Numbered from the stretch's first letter, positions 41,296 to 54,456 are shown. The stretch: DNA of 64,000 bases from Dryocosmus kuriphilus (GCA_038277395.1 CM076189.1:106504154-106568153), one strand, 5' to 3'. The notes: generated from the sequence alone by a model not told the origin. Program-made: numbers and translations.

Positions 41296-44200
41296 TTACT
41301 CTGTCACTCCACTCATAATCATCTCTCTAGCACCCTCTAACCTCATCATCCATTCTTCCCCAAACCGTCTTTCGCTAATATCTCTTTCACATTCTCTTCC
41401 CAGCTTCCTTTCTCTTCCATCCCCCTTTTGCATCCATACCAAACATACTCCCACGTTTCCTCTACCCAATGAAATATTCTGCACTTTCTATTCTCCTCTT
41501 CTTCCAAATATCGCCCTTCACTTACCTCGTTTCCCAACCTAAATCTAGCTATTCTCGTCCATCTCCTCTCTCCCCAACCCTTTTCCAAATACTTTGGTAG
41601 TCCTTCCTTCTTTCTCACCTTATACCACTTACTGTATTTTGATTTCTCAATCGACCCCCATCTTCCATTCAGTTGTTTTTGCTTGTCTCTTTTATCCAAT
41701 TCCTCAAAGTTTATTTCCTGTGCATCTCCAATATCTCTATCTTCTAAGAATCCTTTCCTTTCCACTTCCCATCTCGTTAATTCTATCGCCCTTCCCTTTC
41801 TTCATCTACCTACCTTAAGCATTCCCTCGCTAACTCTCCTTCCCTTCCCTCTTTTAACTTCACTTCAAACCTCAATGCTCTCTTTCCCGCTCTAGTACTT
41901 AATTTATCCCTTTGTGCTTCTTCTTTCAACACATACCCTGGTTTCCTTCAGTCTACTTCTAACGTCCACCTTATACACCTTTCTTGTATTCTCTCAATAT
42001 CTTTTCTTTCCTTCCAACCGCATATCTCTGCTCCGTAGCTTAACACCGGCCACATCAGCGTATCAAACAACCATATTCTCCTTCTCCAGTCTTTTTTAAA
42101 CCTTCTTTTTCCAATTCCCAAAAATCTGCTTCACTACCCGTGCTGCTTTTTTTATCCTTTCTCCTATGTACACTCTGTGATCCCCATTGACTTGTAGAAT
42201 ATAACCCAAGTCTTTAAACTCTTTTACTTCCTCCATCTTTGCTCCTTTCCATCTTGCCGTCCACTCTTTTTTTCTACCCGCTCCTTTTCTAAACCTCATT
42301 ATCCTCGTCTTTTTCACATTAATTACCAACTTTTTCCCGTCTAAATATTTCTCCAGTCCTGTGATTAGGCCCGCTCATTTTGTGCCATAGTTACTACGTC
42401 ATCTGCGTACGCCAGAGTATAAATTTTGCCACCTCCTCTCTTCACTCCTCCTCAGCCTTTTCTCTTCATTTCCACTTCCAAGTCTGATATCAAGATGTTA
42501 AATAAGAACGGGCTCAAAGGACAACCTTATCTAGCTACTCTCGCTAACCAGAAACTTTCCCCTACTGATCGGCTACCCTTACCATGCTTCTTGTATCCCT
42601 AAAAATTTTAGATACTCTCCTCACCAAACCCTCGCTTATGCCTTTTCTTACCATAATTTTTTCTATCTCCTTTCTGTCCAAGAAATCAAATGCCGTTTTT
42701 AAGTCTACAAATATTGCTATCATCCTCCCTTTCTTTCATTCTATTCTTCTATTTACCAGATAATTTAAAACATATATGTTATCCATCACTCCTATTCTTT
42801 CCTAAACCCTGTTTGATTTGGTGGTACTATCATTTTTTCTTCAACCTCTTTCTTCAACCTATCTGCCAGAATAGTTACATATATCTTATACAATTTTGGC
42901 ATCAGCGTTATTCCCCTATAGTCTTTCACCTCTTCACCATTACTCTTTTTCACTATCGGCACCGCTACCCCCTCCTTTCATACACCTGGCCAGCCCTCTC
43001 CTTTCCATACTGTATTGCACATTATCCACGCTCACACCCTAAGTTCTTTTCCGCCGTATTTCCGTACTTCATTTGGAATGTCATCTATTCCAGGCGCCTT
43101 ATCATCTTTCATTAATTCTATCACCTTGCTAATTTCTTCTTTTGCAATACTCTCTCCCTGGTCTCTTTCCCTTCCCTCTTTTTTTCCTTTCCTTATTTTC
43201 TTCTCTACCACTACTAGCAAATCCATGAAATACTTTTTCCATTCTACCATGTCAATTTTCTCGTTTACTTTTTTCCTTCTTCTTCTCTCTCTCTTTACTA
43301 TCTTACAAACCTCCTCCACCATCCTAGCCTTCTCTGTCTCTTCTACGAATCCTTTGTTCTCCTCCTCTTTTTTTCTGTCACACAATTTAGCATACTCTTT
43401 CTTCTTCCGCTTACAATCCTCTCCCCCTACATTTTCCTTTTCTACATTTCCTTAATTCCTTCCTCACCTCTCTCTTTTTCTCTTTACACCGTTTTTTCCC
43501 CTTCAACCCTAACATTCTGATTACCTGTTTCAACTGACATGCTTTTAATTTCCCTTATCATTATTTCCATTTCTTCATTTACATTTGCCTCAGCCATTTT
43601 GATATTTTTTACCCTTTCCATAAATTTTTCTTTTGCCCCCATTGACCAATCACCTCTGCTCGTTCTTTTCTCCTTTACTTCCTTTTTATCCTTATTTTCC
43701 CTATACTTCTTCCCACTTCAACGTCTCTATTAATGGAAAGTGATCCGACAATGTATATATATATATATATATTCTCCTACCTCTAGATGCTTTATGATTT
43801 CCCTTACCTCGTCATCCACTATTACATAATCGATTACCGTTCCCTTTTCTCCATCTGATCGAGTATATTCCCCTTCCTCATCAACCTGTATATTTCCGTT
43901 TAAAATAGAACCTCACATTTCTTCAAGGTACTTTAACAACTTCGTACCCTCCCCGTTCAATATATTCTCCTTGGATTCCCTTCCCCTCCCTCCTCCCCAT
44001 TCCTTACCGCCTTTCCCCCCTATCTTCGCATTAAAATCTCCTCTTATTATGAGCCTCATATCTTCTTCAACTCCATCCATTATTTCTTTTATCGTCTCTG
44101 ATTTCTCCTGCATATCTCCATTTACATATACTCCTAGTATCTTCCACCTCTCTTCTCCTACCTTTAACTTTTGTACTATTATTCCCTCAGATTTCCCTTT

Positions 44201-44470
44201 CCTATCTTCCGTGCTTTTGACCCCTGTCAGCATTTAGCTTCTTATTCCCATCCACGTTCCTCCCATTGCCCTTCCTTTTTTATTTACCCTCTTTGCGCTT
44301 TCCTTCTTCCATATGTACCAGTTTGGTAATCTTCCTCTCACTCTTTTCCATCCGTTGTCATCCAACCACGTTTCTGTCATTACTACAACTTCCCATTATT
44401 TTAATTTCTTATGAATTCTTTATCCTTTCATTCTAATCCTGCTATATTCCAGTAGCACAACATCCAAACT
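41296..44470 (-). pseudogene. LINE ORF2 (endonuclease, reverse transcriptase)
   Basis: The apurinic-type endonuclease is seen at 44,233-43,913, with LIIRGDFNAKIGGKGGKEW holding the catalytic Asp/Asn. The reverse transcriptase appears at about 43,100 (DKAPGIDDIPNEV). The YADD box (TLAYADDVVTMA) lies at about 42,410-42,375. The thumb at 42,329-42,096 has VKEFKDLGYILQVNGDHRVY. The C-terminus at 41,765-41,346 has RFRLGNEVSEGRY and an ENRKCRIFHWVEETWEYVWY zinc-knuckle-like block with two of its cysteines lost. Multiple frameshifts are present. Confidence 0.8.
43754..43774. repeat. (TA)n microsatellite inside LINE ORF2
   Basis: About 20 bp of TA repeat interrupts the coding region and helps break it. 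Confidence 0.8.
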
Positions 44471-44611
44471 TTCTTTTCTTCTTTCCTCTCCTCCTTACCC
44501 TGCCTACTATCACTTATTTTTCCCTCCCCTTCACTCCTCGCTCCCATTCACCCGACTTAGTACTTTAAACCATTTTTGCTTCTTCTTCGTCCCAATCCCA
44601 CCATACCCAAT

Positions 44612-45400
44612 CTATCTTTTTTTTCCTTTTTTCCTTTCCTCTTCTGCTATTTTCCTTATCTTATACTGCATTCTTCTTACAATCCAAGTCAAATCATCTT
44701 CTATCCTTTCCGAGCTTCCATACAACGCTCTTTTCTGATGCATCACTTCCCTTTTATCATACCTGTCTTTTAGCCTAACCAGAGGCAATTGTCCTCCGCT
44801 CTCCCCTTCTTTACCTATACTTCCTATTTCCTCTATTTTTACTTTCGCATCAATCCTCTTCAGCACTTCTTTAAGTCCTTCTTTCAATTCTCTACCTTCT
44901 AATCTTAGACCCTTTATCACTATATTCTTCCTCCTCTCCTCTCTCTCTCTCTCTCTCTCTTTACCCTCTATTCTTCTTTCTATATTTTTCAGCCTCTCGC
45001 TATCTGCATTCTTTATTCCTTCCCCTCTAGCTATCTGGTTTAAGTTCTTAATATTCTCGACCCTAATCTCTAACTCTCCTACCCTTTTATTACACTTCTC
45101 CTGTTTTTCTAGTTTTTTCTCTAAACCTTGCATCCTCTTTTCTAATTTTTACGTCACTTCTTCCCATTTCCTCATCTCTTTTCTAAGCTCTGCCATTTCC
45201 CTCCTAATTTCCTGCTTTATTTCTTCTCCCCTTTTCTCCTGCCTCTCTTCCTGCATCCCCATTAACTCCATCATCATTTCCCTCATCTTTTCTACTTCTT
45301 TCTCTCCAGTCTGAATATTCCCTTCACTAATCTTTTCTAATGTCAGCCCATTGTTCGCCCTCTTTTCATTCTTGCCTTGTTCCGTTAATGACCTATCCAT
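44612..45400 (-). pseudogene. LINE ORF1 (coiled-coil, L1 ORF1p-like)
   Basis: ORF1p is an RNA-binding chaperone of the retrotransposition particle. The frame 45,400-45,149 is a Glu/Lys-rich coiled coil. After a stop and shift, 45,133-44,612 (173 codons) continues the coil. It then has an RRM-like core beginning RRKNIVIKGLRLEGREL and a C-terminal segment DKREVMHQKRALYGSSERIE with DDLTWIVRRMQYKIR. Two lesions separate the parts. The same domain order occurs in the fragment at 22-23.6 kb. Confidence 0.7.
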
Positions 45401-45850
45401 TTTTCTTTGCTTTATTATTACATCTAATTCCTCTTTCTCCTCACTACTTCCAATGTCTTCCCTTTTCCTTTTAAAAAAATTCTTTAATTGATATCAAACT
45501 ATTCGTCCTGGATCTCTCCATTAGAAAATTCAAAAATTTCCGGGCTCCCTTCCCTTCTCCTTCACATCGATGGTCACCTTATCTTCCGTAATTCTACAGC
45601 TGCCACGTCTCCCCACCGTGCCGAGTTCCAACACTCGCACTCGACCTACCCGCCTACCTCACCTTGCATTCACACTTCCAGGCGTTACCTAACTCTCAGC
45701 AACCACACAAAACATTCTTAAACATTCAAAATCTCTATCAATCTTGCACTCTTCTTATCAAAATCAAACAATTATTCACTCATACGACTTTCTTAATCAT
45801 TCAGCCTACCCACTCCCCTCAAATTTCACTACAATTATCTCAAAACTTTT

Positions 45851-48800
45851 GAGCACAAATTGACGTCACCTGTGTTTAGTGGAGCAATCTTTAAATTGGA
45901 GCAGAGCAATTTGACTGTGATATGGTCTCAATTTTCATGCGCACGCTAAGGTAGTTCAGGCCAGGAAGTTGATTCTTGTAATTTAATCATTACGCATGTA
46001 AATCGTAAGGCAGAGATTCGTCCCATGAAATTTTTTCTAACCATAATCGTCGTAAAACATTTTTTGCGATCATAGTACATGGACCTCCGAGAATAAGTGG
46101 ATCGAGGATTTGATCAATTTTGGCTAGGATTTTTTTTTATCTTTGAGCTATTCTAAATGTTAACTGAATACTTTAAAACATCAGAAATTGTTTTCCAAAT
46201 TAGACCATGTGTTATGATTTGCATTAACTGGCGATATTCTATAGTATCTGATTCGGTGAGCAAAGTGTTTGAATAAAACTCTTTTTAGTTCGAAAGGTTC
46301 CACTGGGTGATTAGAATTGAAACGCAAATAGACTCTTTAACGGAAGTTTTGCTCTGGAGTCATTTGTATGTAATTGAAAGCTATACGTGTGCTATTTGCT
46401 GCCGAGACGTCGAAAACTGCCCTTAGTTTTTCTTGTCGGCAGACGTTCCGGTCGAATTACACAATGGCGCGGGCGGTAATAAGATGTATTAGAATTGATG
46501 CTAATTCTAACCCGTTTCATGTGTACAAACGTAATTTACTCGGTCATGAACGTTGAGTACTCTATTTGAATTTGAGGATATATTTTGAACCCTTTTCTGA
46601 ATTATGTAAACGACGCTGTGCGTATTCCTTTGAGTTACCTAGATTTGAAGATCATCTTTGAGTGGGATTGAAACAATGAACCTATCATATTCGTTGCGCT
46701 TAACCGTTTCTGTAAAAAATGCCTCACACGTGTTTTCTTCGAAAGACAGGATCCTTTTGTTTAATGTGCATTCCTCTAATTCCCAGAATTTTTTTTTAAT
46801 TGGTCCTCAACCTTGATTCTGTTAATTACGTTGCAACTTACAAGCTTAGACTGCGGATCTGGCATGCGCCCTGAAATTATCCTGTAAAGCATGGTCTTTT
46901 GTCAGACATGCCCCTCATTGTTAAGCTTAAGTTGTCCTGTGAAAATTAGTGACCACAAAATCGCCTTGATTAAGAAAATATCGGTTCTTCCCGTCCTATC
47001 AAAGTTTACACCTGAACCTCGAAGAATCAGCAAATTGTTTTTGAAACATGCGGTCTACACCAGGACATCGGAAAATCTTCCTTCGGAATACTATCGTCCC
47101 ACCTGAACCCCGAGCAAGATCAACATACTCGGTGAGTGGTCTCTCTTGTTCACTGGGAACGGCACTCACAATACTCGTGACAAATCACTTACGCTAACCT
47201 AAGTACTGATGAAATTAAACTCTCTATTTCGCCCCCTCCGCCTCTCCTATTTTTCGATTAAGAGGACTATAATTATTAGTTCGACTAATGTTCAGTGAAA
47301 ATTGATTATTCATTTAATACCATAACTATACCGATTATTTTATTGATAAAAAAATAAGATGTAACGGAAAAACATAGTTGGGGCTTGAAAATTCATTTGA
47401 GTATAAATTAAACAACCTCACCTACTCGGAAAGATTTAAAAACGTCGAAGTCGAAATCCAGGCAGGAGTGGGAAAATAAAATCTCTCACGAAAAATAAAA
47501 ATACGCAACTAGATGTTTCTCTTGTGTTCAATTTATGTTTCACCGAACTAAATGACTATGGGCACACGTCCTTTTAAACATAAATAAAGAATATTTATTT
47601 ACTGGTTTGCTACACACAATCATTGAGTGCATGCATTCCAGAGTGGGACAAAACTTGGTAAAGTTGTGTGGATGTGTGCCCCTGGCAACTAAAAATCGAA
47701 ATTTGAAAACTTTATTTTGGAAGAATGCATTTTTATAGGAAATTAGATGGAGCCTCTTTTTTTCTGTAGGGAAAAAGTTGTATCTGTTATATTTTTTTCA
47801 AGATAACCTTGATAATGTTGTTTTTTTCTGAAGTCATTTGTAATTCATTTTTGGGCTCCCGCTCGTCGTCACATTCACAGTTTTTGGAGTCTTTTGATCA
47901 AATTTTAAAACAGTAATCTCTAAAGTACACTTAGAATGATGATATGAGCGAACGGTTCATATCATTATACGTGACAAAATAAAAAGCTATTTTCTAGGCC
48001 ACTGCGAATTCAATACCTTATAATATTCGATCGCTTAGTTTATCGAGCGAGGTTCGAGAAAATCTAAGCTTCCTTTGAAAATTTGTTCAGAAAACTATAA
48101 GAGAGTTTTCGACCGAAACTTTTTTTCAAAAAACTGAATAGGTAAATAATTGTGAATGTAAAACTTGGAGCGCACGACTCGTAACAATATATGTCTATTA
48201 GACGGACGAAATCACTCGTAGTGCAGATAGCGAAGGAATAAAAATATAAACAAAGGAATATCTGCAGTTATATTAGATGCATTCCAATATCACTTTAACT
48301 CTTCTCGCATTATAACAGTTGAAGATCCTGTAAAAGTAAATAGGTCATTGTGCTTTTCGATACAACATTATTCACATCGCTCCGCGAGTTAAATATTATT
48401 TCGTGAAATTCACAGTGCAAGGAATTCTCTTTTTTTTCAAAATGGAAAAAGAATCACAGGATACTCTTCCTGATAGGAGAGGCACTAGATGTGAAGATAA
48501 CTGATCGCAAAGTGTTAGGAACAATTGCAGAAATAAGGTGAGTGCAATGAATGAATAATTCGTTCTTACTTTTACTATTTGAAAAGAAATTGAATAAATT
48601 AAATAAATTCTATAGAATTATTCTTGTAAAATGCATTTGATGCACTGCACACATGAATTCAATGGAAATTCTACAGAATTTTTGTAGAATTCTTGATTAG
48701 AAAGACGGACCTAGATTCTAGCCCAAATTATATAGAAATTGGATTAGAATATTCATGTGAGGCTTCTATAGAATACATTCCACATGAATGAATGTTAAAA

Positions 48801-49970
48801 ATTTTTTCACCTGGGTTTTCAAAGTTCAAGAAAATTGAATTACCGAATTTGTCTATTCTTCATTATATTAAAGTAAACGTTTTTTCCATCCAGAGCACAG
48901 AATACGTTTCAACTAGCGGTAAGTTCGTTCAGGAAAGAAACTTTATCTCCATTGAAAATTGCTGCGAGTCAAAGCAATGCTTCTTAAGATTTCAACTTCA
49001 TCATAAAAAAATTTCCATGGCCGATTTTGGAATTTCAAAGACTACGACCAACAAAATCTTCTTCTCAGTACATTGATGAAGTTCAAGGATCCTAAAAATT
49101 CGAAAGTTAGTCAAGTCCAAAATTTGGTTAAATGTGAATATTATTTTTCGACTGAGGAGAATATTCCAATATGAAAAAAATTTTTGTGGCAAATTCTCCG
49201 CTTGGAAAAAAAGAAAGGAATTGGCTCAAAACAAAATTTTGAACCAAGAAAATTTGAGTAAAGAAAGAGGAAAGCATGACGACAATCGCATAAAATTGGC
49301 TGAAGGGATAAAGAGCCTGATAGAATTACACTGCATGTACATTCCACATCAAAAATCTCACTACAGAATGCAGTCAACATCATTGAATTATATAACTAAT
49401 CCCGAAATGAACTCGCCTAAAATTTACGAAGAATTTTCAAAGTACGATATCGCTGTGACATGGGCCCAACTAAATTTGGACCAAACCAGTTACAGCAATT
49501 ACTTTAACCACAATTTGAACTTGTCATTTTGATTACTTAGAACAGATGTTTGCAATAAGTTATATATTTCCTTCCCTGGATGAATCTGCTGAGAAGAGAG
49601 CGAATACAGTGCGCAGTTCCTCAGAATATGCCTTAAAAGAAGAATTTCATCGAACTGGCTTCGAGAAAATTGTCCTTCTCTAGGATGCCGCTGGAGGCCA
49701 AAATCGAAATTACACTGTACTATTTTTCTTATTAACATTATTTATTGATCTCAACATCGAAATCTGGCACATCTTTCCCGTTCGTGGATACTTTTATTGT
49801 CAGTGCGTTTGAAACCTCGGTATGTACTCAAAAAAAAGAATCAATAAATAAAAAAATCGAGCATATTGAAACAGCGGCCGTGTACATTTAATTGATCAAG
49901 GGGTCTCGCGATCCTCCATTCATCATGGTTGAATCAGCAAATGATATTTTGCTTGACGTTCAACAATTTT
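45851..49970. other. no gene recognised
   Basis: About 4 kb of unassigned sequence. A 132-codon frame at 49,134-49,532 and a 94-codon frame at 48,792-49,076 have no recognisable domain and amino-acid content typical of AT-rich noncoding DNA. An AATAAG-GTGAGT donor-like site at 48,540 follows an open stretch but lacks a convincing acceptor. Confidence 0.3.
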
Positions 49971-49977
49971 CAAAATA

Positions 49978-50223
49978 AGGGTACCGATCCCAAGAGCGAT
50001 GAGAATCAGTGAGGGTTGCGTAATTGAATACTCACCAAAGAGCACTGTGAGAACGTATGATAATTATAAAGGAGAGACCCCGTCTTCATTCACAATCAAA
50101 TCGAAAATTCAGCTGAAGGACTTGAAGAAAATTACTCCTCCGTCTACTGGTATTACTTGGGCTAAAGTTGAAGATGTCAGAAGTTTACCTTCATATGTTT
50201 CATCAGGAGGACAAAGAAAATAG
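49978..50223 (+). CDS. possible terminal exon, unknown product
   Basis: An open frame from about 49,957 to TAG at 50,223 encodes VPIPRAMRISEGCVIEYSPK and ends LPSYVSSGGQRK. Codon use is less AT-biased than the flanks, and residues such as KGETPSSFTIKSKIQLKDLK look protein-like. A weak AG lies at 49,978-49,979. There is no homologue I recognise and no other exon nearby, so the call is tentative. Confidence 0.3.
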   Translation, partial: RVPIPRAMRISEGCVIEYSPKSTVRTYDNYKGETPSSFTIKSKIQLKDLKKITPPSTGITWAKVEDVRSLPSYVSSGGQRK

Positions 50224-50224
50224 A

Positions 50225-50850
50225 ATTTTTTGTTGAAAGTTCATCTTCCTTCTGTGGGTGTTCAACTGTTTTACTGAGAAAGGTATTTTAGGTAGATAAT
50301 TCATCTATTTTTGATACAAAAATAATCTTTTTTTATTCAAGTGAACTATAAAATTTTCTTGTGAGAACTCAACTTTGAAAGTTAAAAATGTAATTAAAAA
50401 AGAAATTAGAAACCCGAATGTCCCTGTTTAATTTTCAGCTGTTACATCTTTGGCCGAAAAGTTGAAAATTCATCTATTTTGAATGAAATTCAATTCTTCA
50501 TTGTCAAAAATTCGTTTCTTTATTTCACAATTAGACTACTTTTTGCTGAAAAATAAATATTTTTTGTTACGCCAACTATTATGGTTCTGTATAAGGATTC
50601 ATCTTTTTTGTGTGCGAATTAATATTTTTAGTTAAAAAATTGAAATATGATTTGGGATATTCAGAGATTTTGTTACAAATTCATTTCTAGATGAAAAGTA
50701 AATATTTTGTTGTAGAAAATTCATCCTTTTGGCGTCAGTATTGAACTTTATTAATAAAAACTCGTCTTTTTGAATTAACAGTTCCGCTATTTATAATCGT
50801 ATATGTTGCCAAAGATTTGTTTCTTTCAGTTGAAAATATAAGACCTTTTC
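50225..50850. repeat. degenerate TTGAAAATTCATC-type minisatellite
   Basis: Loosely repeated 40-50 bp units with TTGAAAnTTCATCTnTTTTG. The same family occurs at 24,540-24,810 and 62,060-62,280. Non-coding. Confidence 0.55.
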
Positions 50851-51039
50851 CAATATTTTGACTTATGTTTCTCATTAGGGTATATCACGAGATCATTATC
50901 CTGTAGTTCGTAGCACTCCTCTTCACCATCTGATCGTATAAGAAAATGAAAGTCATTATTTATTAAAACATATTGAAAAAAGTTTACTTAGAATTATTAA
51001 CTTGTACTAAATTCTGACTTGAATAATTATTTGCCAAAG

Positions 51040-51700
51040 AGTTCATGGAAAAGATTTTTGCACACGGGACACCGAAATAGATGCGTCTGAAGTCCAGAAT
51101 GAAACAGATGTGGTGTCAGGAAAAAAGTCAACGACCCTCTTATCGAGGGTAGAAATGACCCTTAATATATAATGGCATTCAAGTCTCAAAGTCGACGCTT
51201 TGCAATAAATAAACGGAAACTTTAGGACACGAGAAGTAAAGGTTATCCTTAAATGACTTTGAAAGGTATATGGTTCGAGGAAAAAAATCACTCACCACTA
51301 TATGGAGGGTATAAATCACATTTGTTGTCTAAAATTTATCAAGTCCTAAAGTAGAGACTTTTCAACAAGAAAAAGGATAATATTTGTGTGAAAAGTTATT
51401 TTGGGATGTTCAGTTTTGCTTTCAATGTCAGAAAGTTGCCATTTACTAGTTTGTCGTGAGTGGTCTTTAGGACCTGGAAAATTTTCGACAATAAGGGTGA
51501 CTTCTACCCACGATATATGGGTCATTGTTTTTTTTCCTGACACTACGCTCCATCCAAAGTTATCTAGGATTGTATATCTTTTTTTTTCCATTTCCTTAAG
51601 TTGCCAATTACTCCTTGAAAGCTGTCGTTCTTAGGGCTTGCTGCATTGTAGAAGACTAGGGTGATTTCTACCCTGGATGTAAAATTGCAGGAGACGAGTG
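51040..51700. repeat. alternating-orientation repeat with GGGT-N7-ACCC hairpin
   Basis: Units carry TCAGGAAAAAARTCA followed by an AGGGTAGAAATGACCCT hairpin motif. The motif is near 51,147 and, changed, near 51,307 on the plus strand. It is inverted near 51,498 and 51,659. TTTAGGAC and AAAATTTTC also recur. No coding potential. Confidence 0.55.
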
Positions 51701-52400
51701 ACTGGTAGGAGTGTGAATAAGTTAGGTGGAGTGAGCTAGAGAAGGAAAAGGAGAAGAATAAGAGAGTGGTTAGGAGCGATGATGGAAAGCATGTTTGTAT
51801 TTAGGCGGAATTCTATAATATTTGTTTGAGACTGTATTTTAGTTTTTTAAGTCACTGTTTGCCGGTTGATCCTAGAGAATTTGACCGCCTCGCACCACTG
51901 CAACAATTCGTTGATCATTCTTGATATTATCACAATCAGTTGGATCTAGATTATCAATTGCGCTAGGAGCTGTAAGAAAAGTGTAGGTCATTCTTTATTT
52001 TTATATTTAAAAAATTGACTAACTTAGAACTTAATAGAGTGCCCAAAAAATTACATCAACATCATCTTGATGATCTTGATTCGGAATCGCAACTGTCCCT
52101 TTGACTGTAAGAAAGATATAGGTTACTAATTATTTTTGTAATTATAGTTTCATTAACTTAGAATTTAATTGGTTGTGCTGAAAATTAAATTCCAAAATTT
52201 TGGAAATTTTAATTGTAAAAGTTCCAAAAGTTAGTGTTACTATCCCAGTTGAAATAAACAAGATATCTCCTATCATCGTACAAGAACGTCGGACGCATTG
52301 AACTTCGAAGCAGAGGGCCGGCTGTACATAAGAAAAAGCATAGGGATATTTTATTAGCGAATTTTTTCAACGATCCCAATTGTATTTTCGTACCAGTTCA
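51700..52400. other. no gene recognised
   Basis: Unassigned. Two related stretches near 51,975 and 52,110 (TAAGAAAAGTGTAGGTCATT and TAAGAAAGATATAGGTTACT, each followed by an AT-rich intron-like tract and ACTTAGAA) suggest a short duplicated unit. Confidence 0.3.
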
Positions 52401-52429
52401 TAAAACTTCGACCATTTTTGAAATAAATA

Positions 52430-53300
52430 TTTGCTTGCAATTTTTTACATTCTCATCAGGGAAGGTATTAGACTTATGTAAAATTTGACTTTCGGGGATT
52501 TCATGAAATCTCCACGTTTCGAGACCTCCTGAATCCGAAAAAATGGTTTTTACGACTATGTCTCTCTGTCTGTTGTCGTCGTCGTCGTTGTTCTCGTTGG
52601 ATACTTTTCCCAAGATGACATTCGAAGGACTAATCTGATTGGATAGCACTCTTGTACGTTCTTTAAGGGGTACAAGGAAAGGACGAGTTCGTTAACCAGC
52701 GGTTTTTGACATACGGTTACAGTTTTATCCATCAAAAACGGTTTCACAAAATTAAAAAATCCATTTTCCGGCTAAGCTATGAAAGATACAAAAAAAATGT
52801 TAAAATGTGAAATTGTTCATCTAAAAAAAGCTACAAATTTTTTCTTAACCGTTTTTTGATAAAATGAACGGTTTTTCTTTTAATCAAGAAAACGCTGTTA
52901 AAATTAAAGAACACTGGTTTCCCGCCAAAATATTCAAGCTATAAAAAAATTGTAAAGGAGAAGGTTGTTCATTTCAAAAACATCTACAAATTTTGTTTGA
53001 ATCATTTTTTGATCGAATGCACTCTTTTTGTTTTAATCGATAAAATGTTATTGAAAACCGAATATTCCAAATTTCCCGCCAAGCTATGCAAGATACGAAA
53101 AAATGATACTAAAAGAAGTTGTGCACCTAAAAAAGATCTACAAATTTGCTTTTTATCATTTTTTTGAGCAGAGGCGTAGTTTTTGAGATATTCGTGAAAA
53201 ACGTTATGAAAAATAAAGAAAACCACTTTTGAGTAAACATATGCAAGATTTGAGAAAATATAAACAAGCAGAATTGTTCACCTTGGAAAGAGCTACAAAA
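52430..53300 (-). repeat. dispersed repeat family X, copy 2
   Basis: Inverted relative to 29,440-30,030. The tail (52,430-52,745) carries the complement of GTTTTTGATGGATAAAA, the GTCGTCGTCGTTGT tract and CTCCACGTTTCGAGACC. It is followed by four or five about 150-bp units with CAAGCTATGAAAGATAC / GCCAAGCTATGCAAGATACG (52,770, 52,930, 53,085, 53,225). Confidence 0.65.
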
Positions 53301-53404
53301 TTTATTTATAAGACTCATCGTTTTACTTTTAAGAATCGAAATCCTGTATTGTGAAAATATGGAAAATGACAAAAAAACTTTACCAATCTACAATGTGTTT
53401 AAAA

Positions 53405-53650
53405 AAAATGTAATCATCGAGCGTGAAGCGCGAATGTCATGATGAGAATGTATTCCTTAAGTGCGATAGAGCCTTAAGTAAAATAATTTCTTTTGTAATT
53501 TTTGATTTAAAGGTTTATAGGATCCATAAATACCGAGCGCTTAGCGCTAGGTGAATAATCTATCGAGCGCGAAGCGCGCGTGCCAACAGACTCACGTCCT
53601 AGGCGCGCTCATACTTTGCGCGAAACGTGAGATGAGAATGTGCCCGCGAG
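53405..53650. repeat. GAGCGCGAAGCGCG palindromic motif cluster
   Basis: ATCGAGCGTGAAGCGCGAAT (53,417), CCGAGCGCTTAGCGCTAGG (53,539), ATCGAGCGCGAAGCGCGCGT (53,564) and GCGCGCTCATACTTTGCGCG (53,602) lie in about 200 bp. GATGAGAATGT occurs on both sides (53,441 and 53,632). The motif also occurs at 24,499. Confidence 0.55.
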
Positions 53651-54456
53651 TAGGGCAGATTTTTATCACTCATTTCCTCTAAATACATATCAGGCCACAA
53701 AGCGCTTTATTGAGCGAAAAAAATTGAGAAAAAATTGTTTTCGAAAGTGAATAACATAGCATTTAAAAACTATCCCTCTTAGGAAATTAAAAATTAGGTT
53801 TTTTAGTTTAAGAAGTAGTATAATAGTAGCATAAACTAAAAAAAAGCGTAAAAAAGTTTGTTTAGCTCTATTTCATCAGCCCGCACTCCCCTCCCACCGC
53901 AAGAGCTCAAAACCGTTTTTTTAGTTCAGTGAATTTCGCCCCAAATGCGTTCATGTGCGCTAAACAAACTTATGAGTCATAGCTTTATAGCAATAGTTAT
54001 AATTACACACACGCACATATATATATATATATATATTGAGTCTATTAACGTTTTCCAGGTTTCTTGTTTTAAATAGAGAATTTCTAGAACTTATTCAAAC
54101 AAAAAACGCGCTTCCAACATCCAATACGAAACGTTAAATAAAAAGCTGTCAAATAAAAAACGATTCTCCGAACAAATTTGGGCCAATCAAATTAAACACA
54201 TTGAAGGGTTCCCAACAACATCCAAATAGGGAAAACAAGAAAAGAGGAGGGATAAGTGTGTTGCCCTAATAAGGATATTGCATGATGGACCATTACATTG
54301 TGGCCATAGTATGGGCCACTTCAGAGATGAGACGTTTTTTTAGATAGGTTTCAAAATCCATTATAGTAGTTTTCTTCAACTGTAAGTATGTTTGAATTTA
54401 GTGACCGTAATTAGTTTATCACTCTCCTTTATGGTAAAGAAGTAGGGTTTTCGTCG
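53651..54456. other. no gene recognised
   Basis: AT-rich, with a short (AT)n tract at about 54,014-54,037. Nothing coding. Confidence 0.3.

Larger units (their letters stand above)
41190..45850 (-). mobile_element. full-length but broken non-LTR retrotransposon (LINE)
   Basis: Read on the minus strand: a pyrimidine-rich (plus-strand) leader 45,850-45,400, ORF1 45,400-44,612, and ORF2 about 44,470-41,296 with endonuclease, reverse transcriptase and a Cys-rich C-terminus, then a short 3' tail. The strongly pyrimidine-rich plus strand reflects the Lys/Glu-rich coding on the minus strand. A clear poly-A tail and target duplication were not found. The L1-like ORF1 with an I/R1-like ORF2 tail leaves the clade open. 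Confidence 0.8.

Noticed and set aside
43015..43455. Plus-strand Ser/Phe-rich frames across 41.5-45.8 kb
   Set aside because: They are antisense shadows of the Lys/Glu-rich LINE proteins on the minus strand. RT, endonuclease and ORF1 motifs are all on the minus strand.
48440..48539. Exon ending at a strong GTGAGT donor
   Set aside because: The open stretch GEALDVKITDRKVLGTIAEI is attractive, but there is no convincing acceptor and the ATG frame stops after about 20 codons.
49134..49532. 132-codon frame
   Set aside because: Amino-acid content is that of AT-rich random sequence, with no domain, and the opposite strand also has open frames here.
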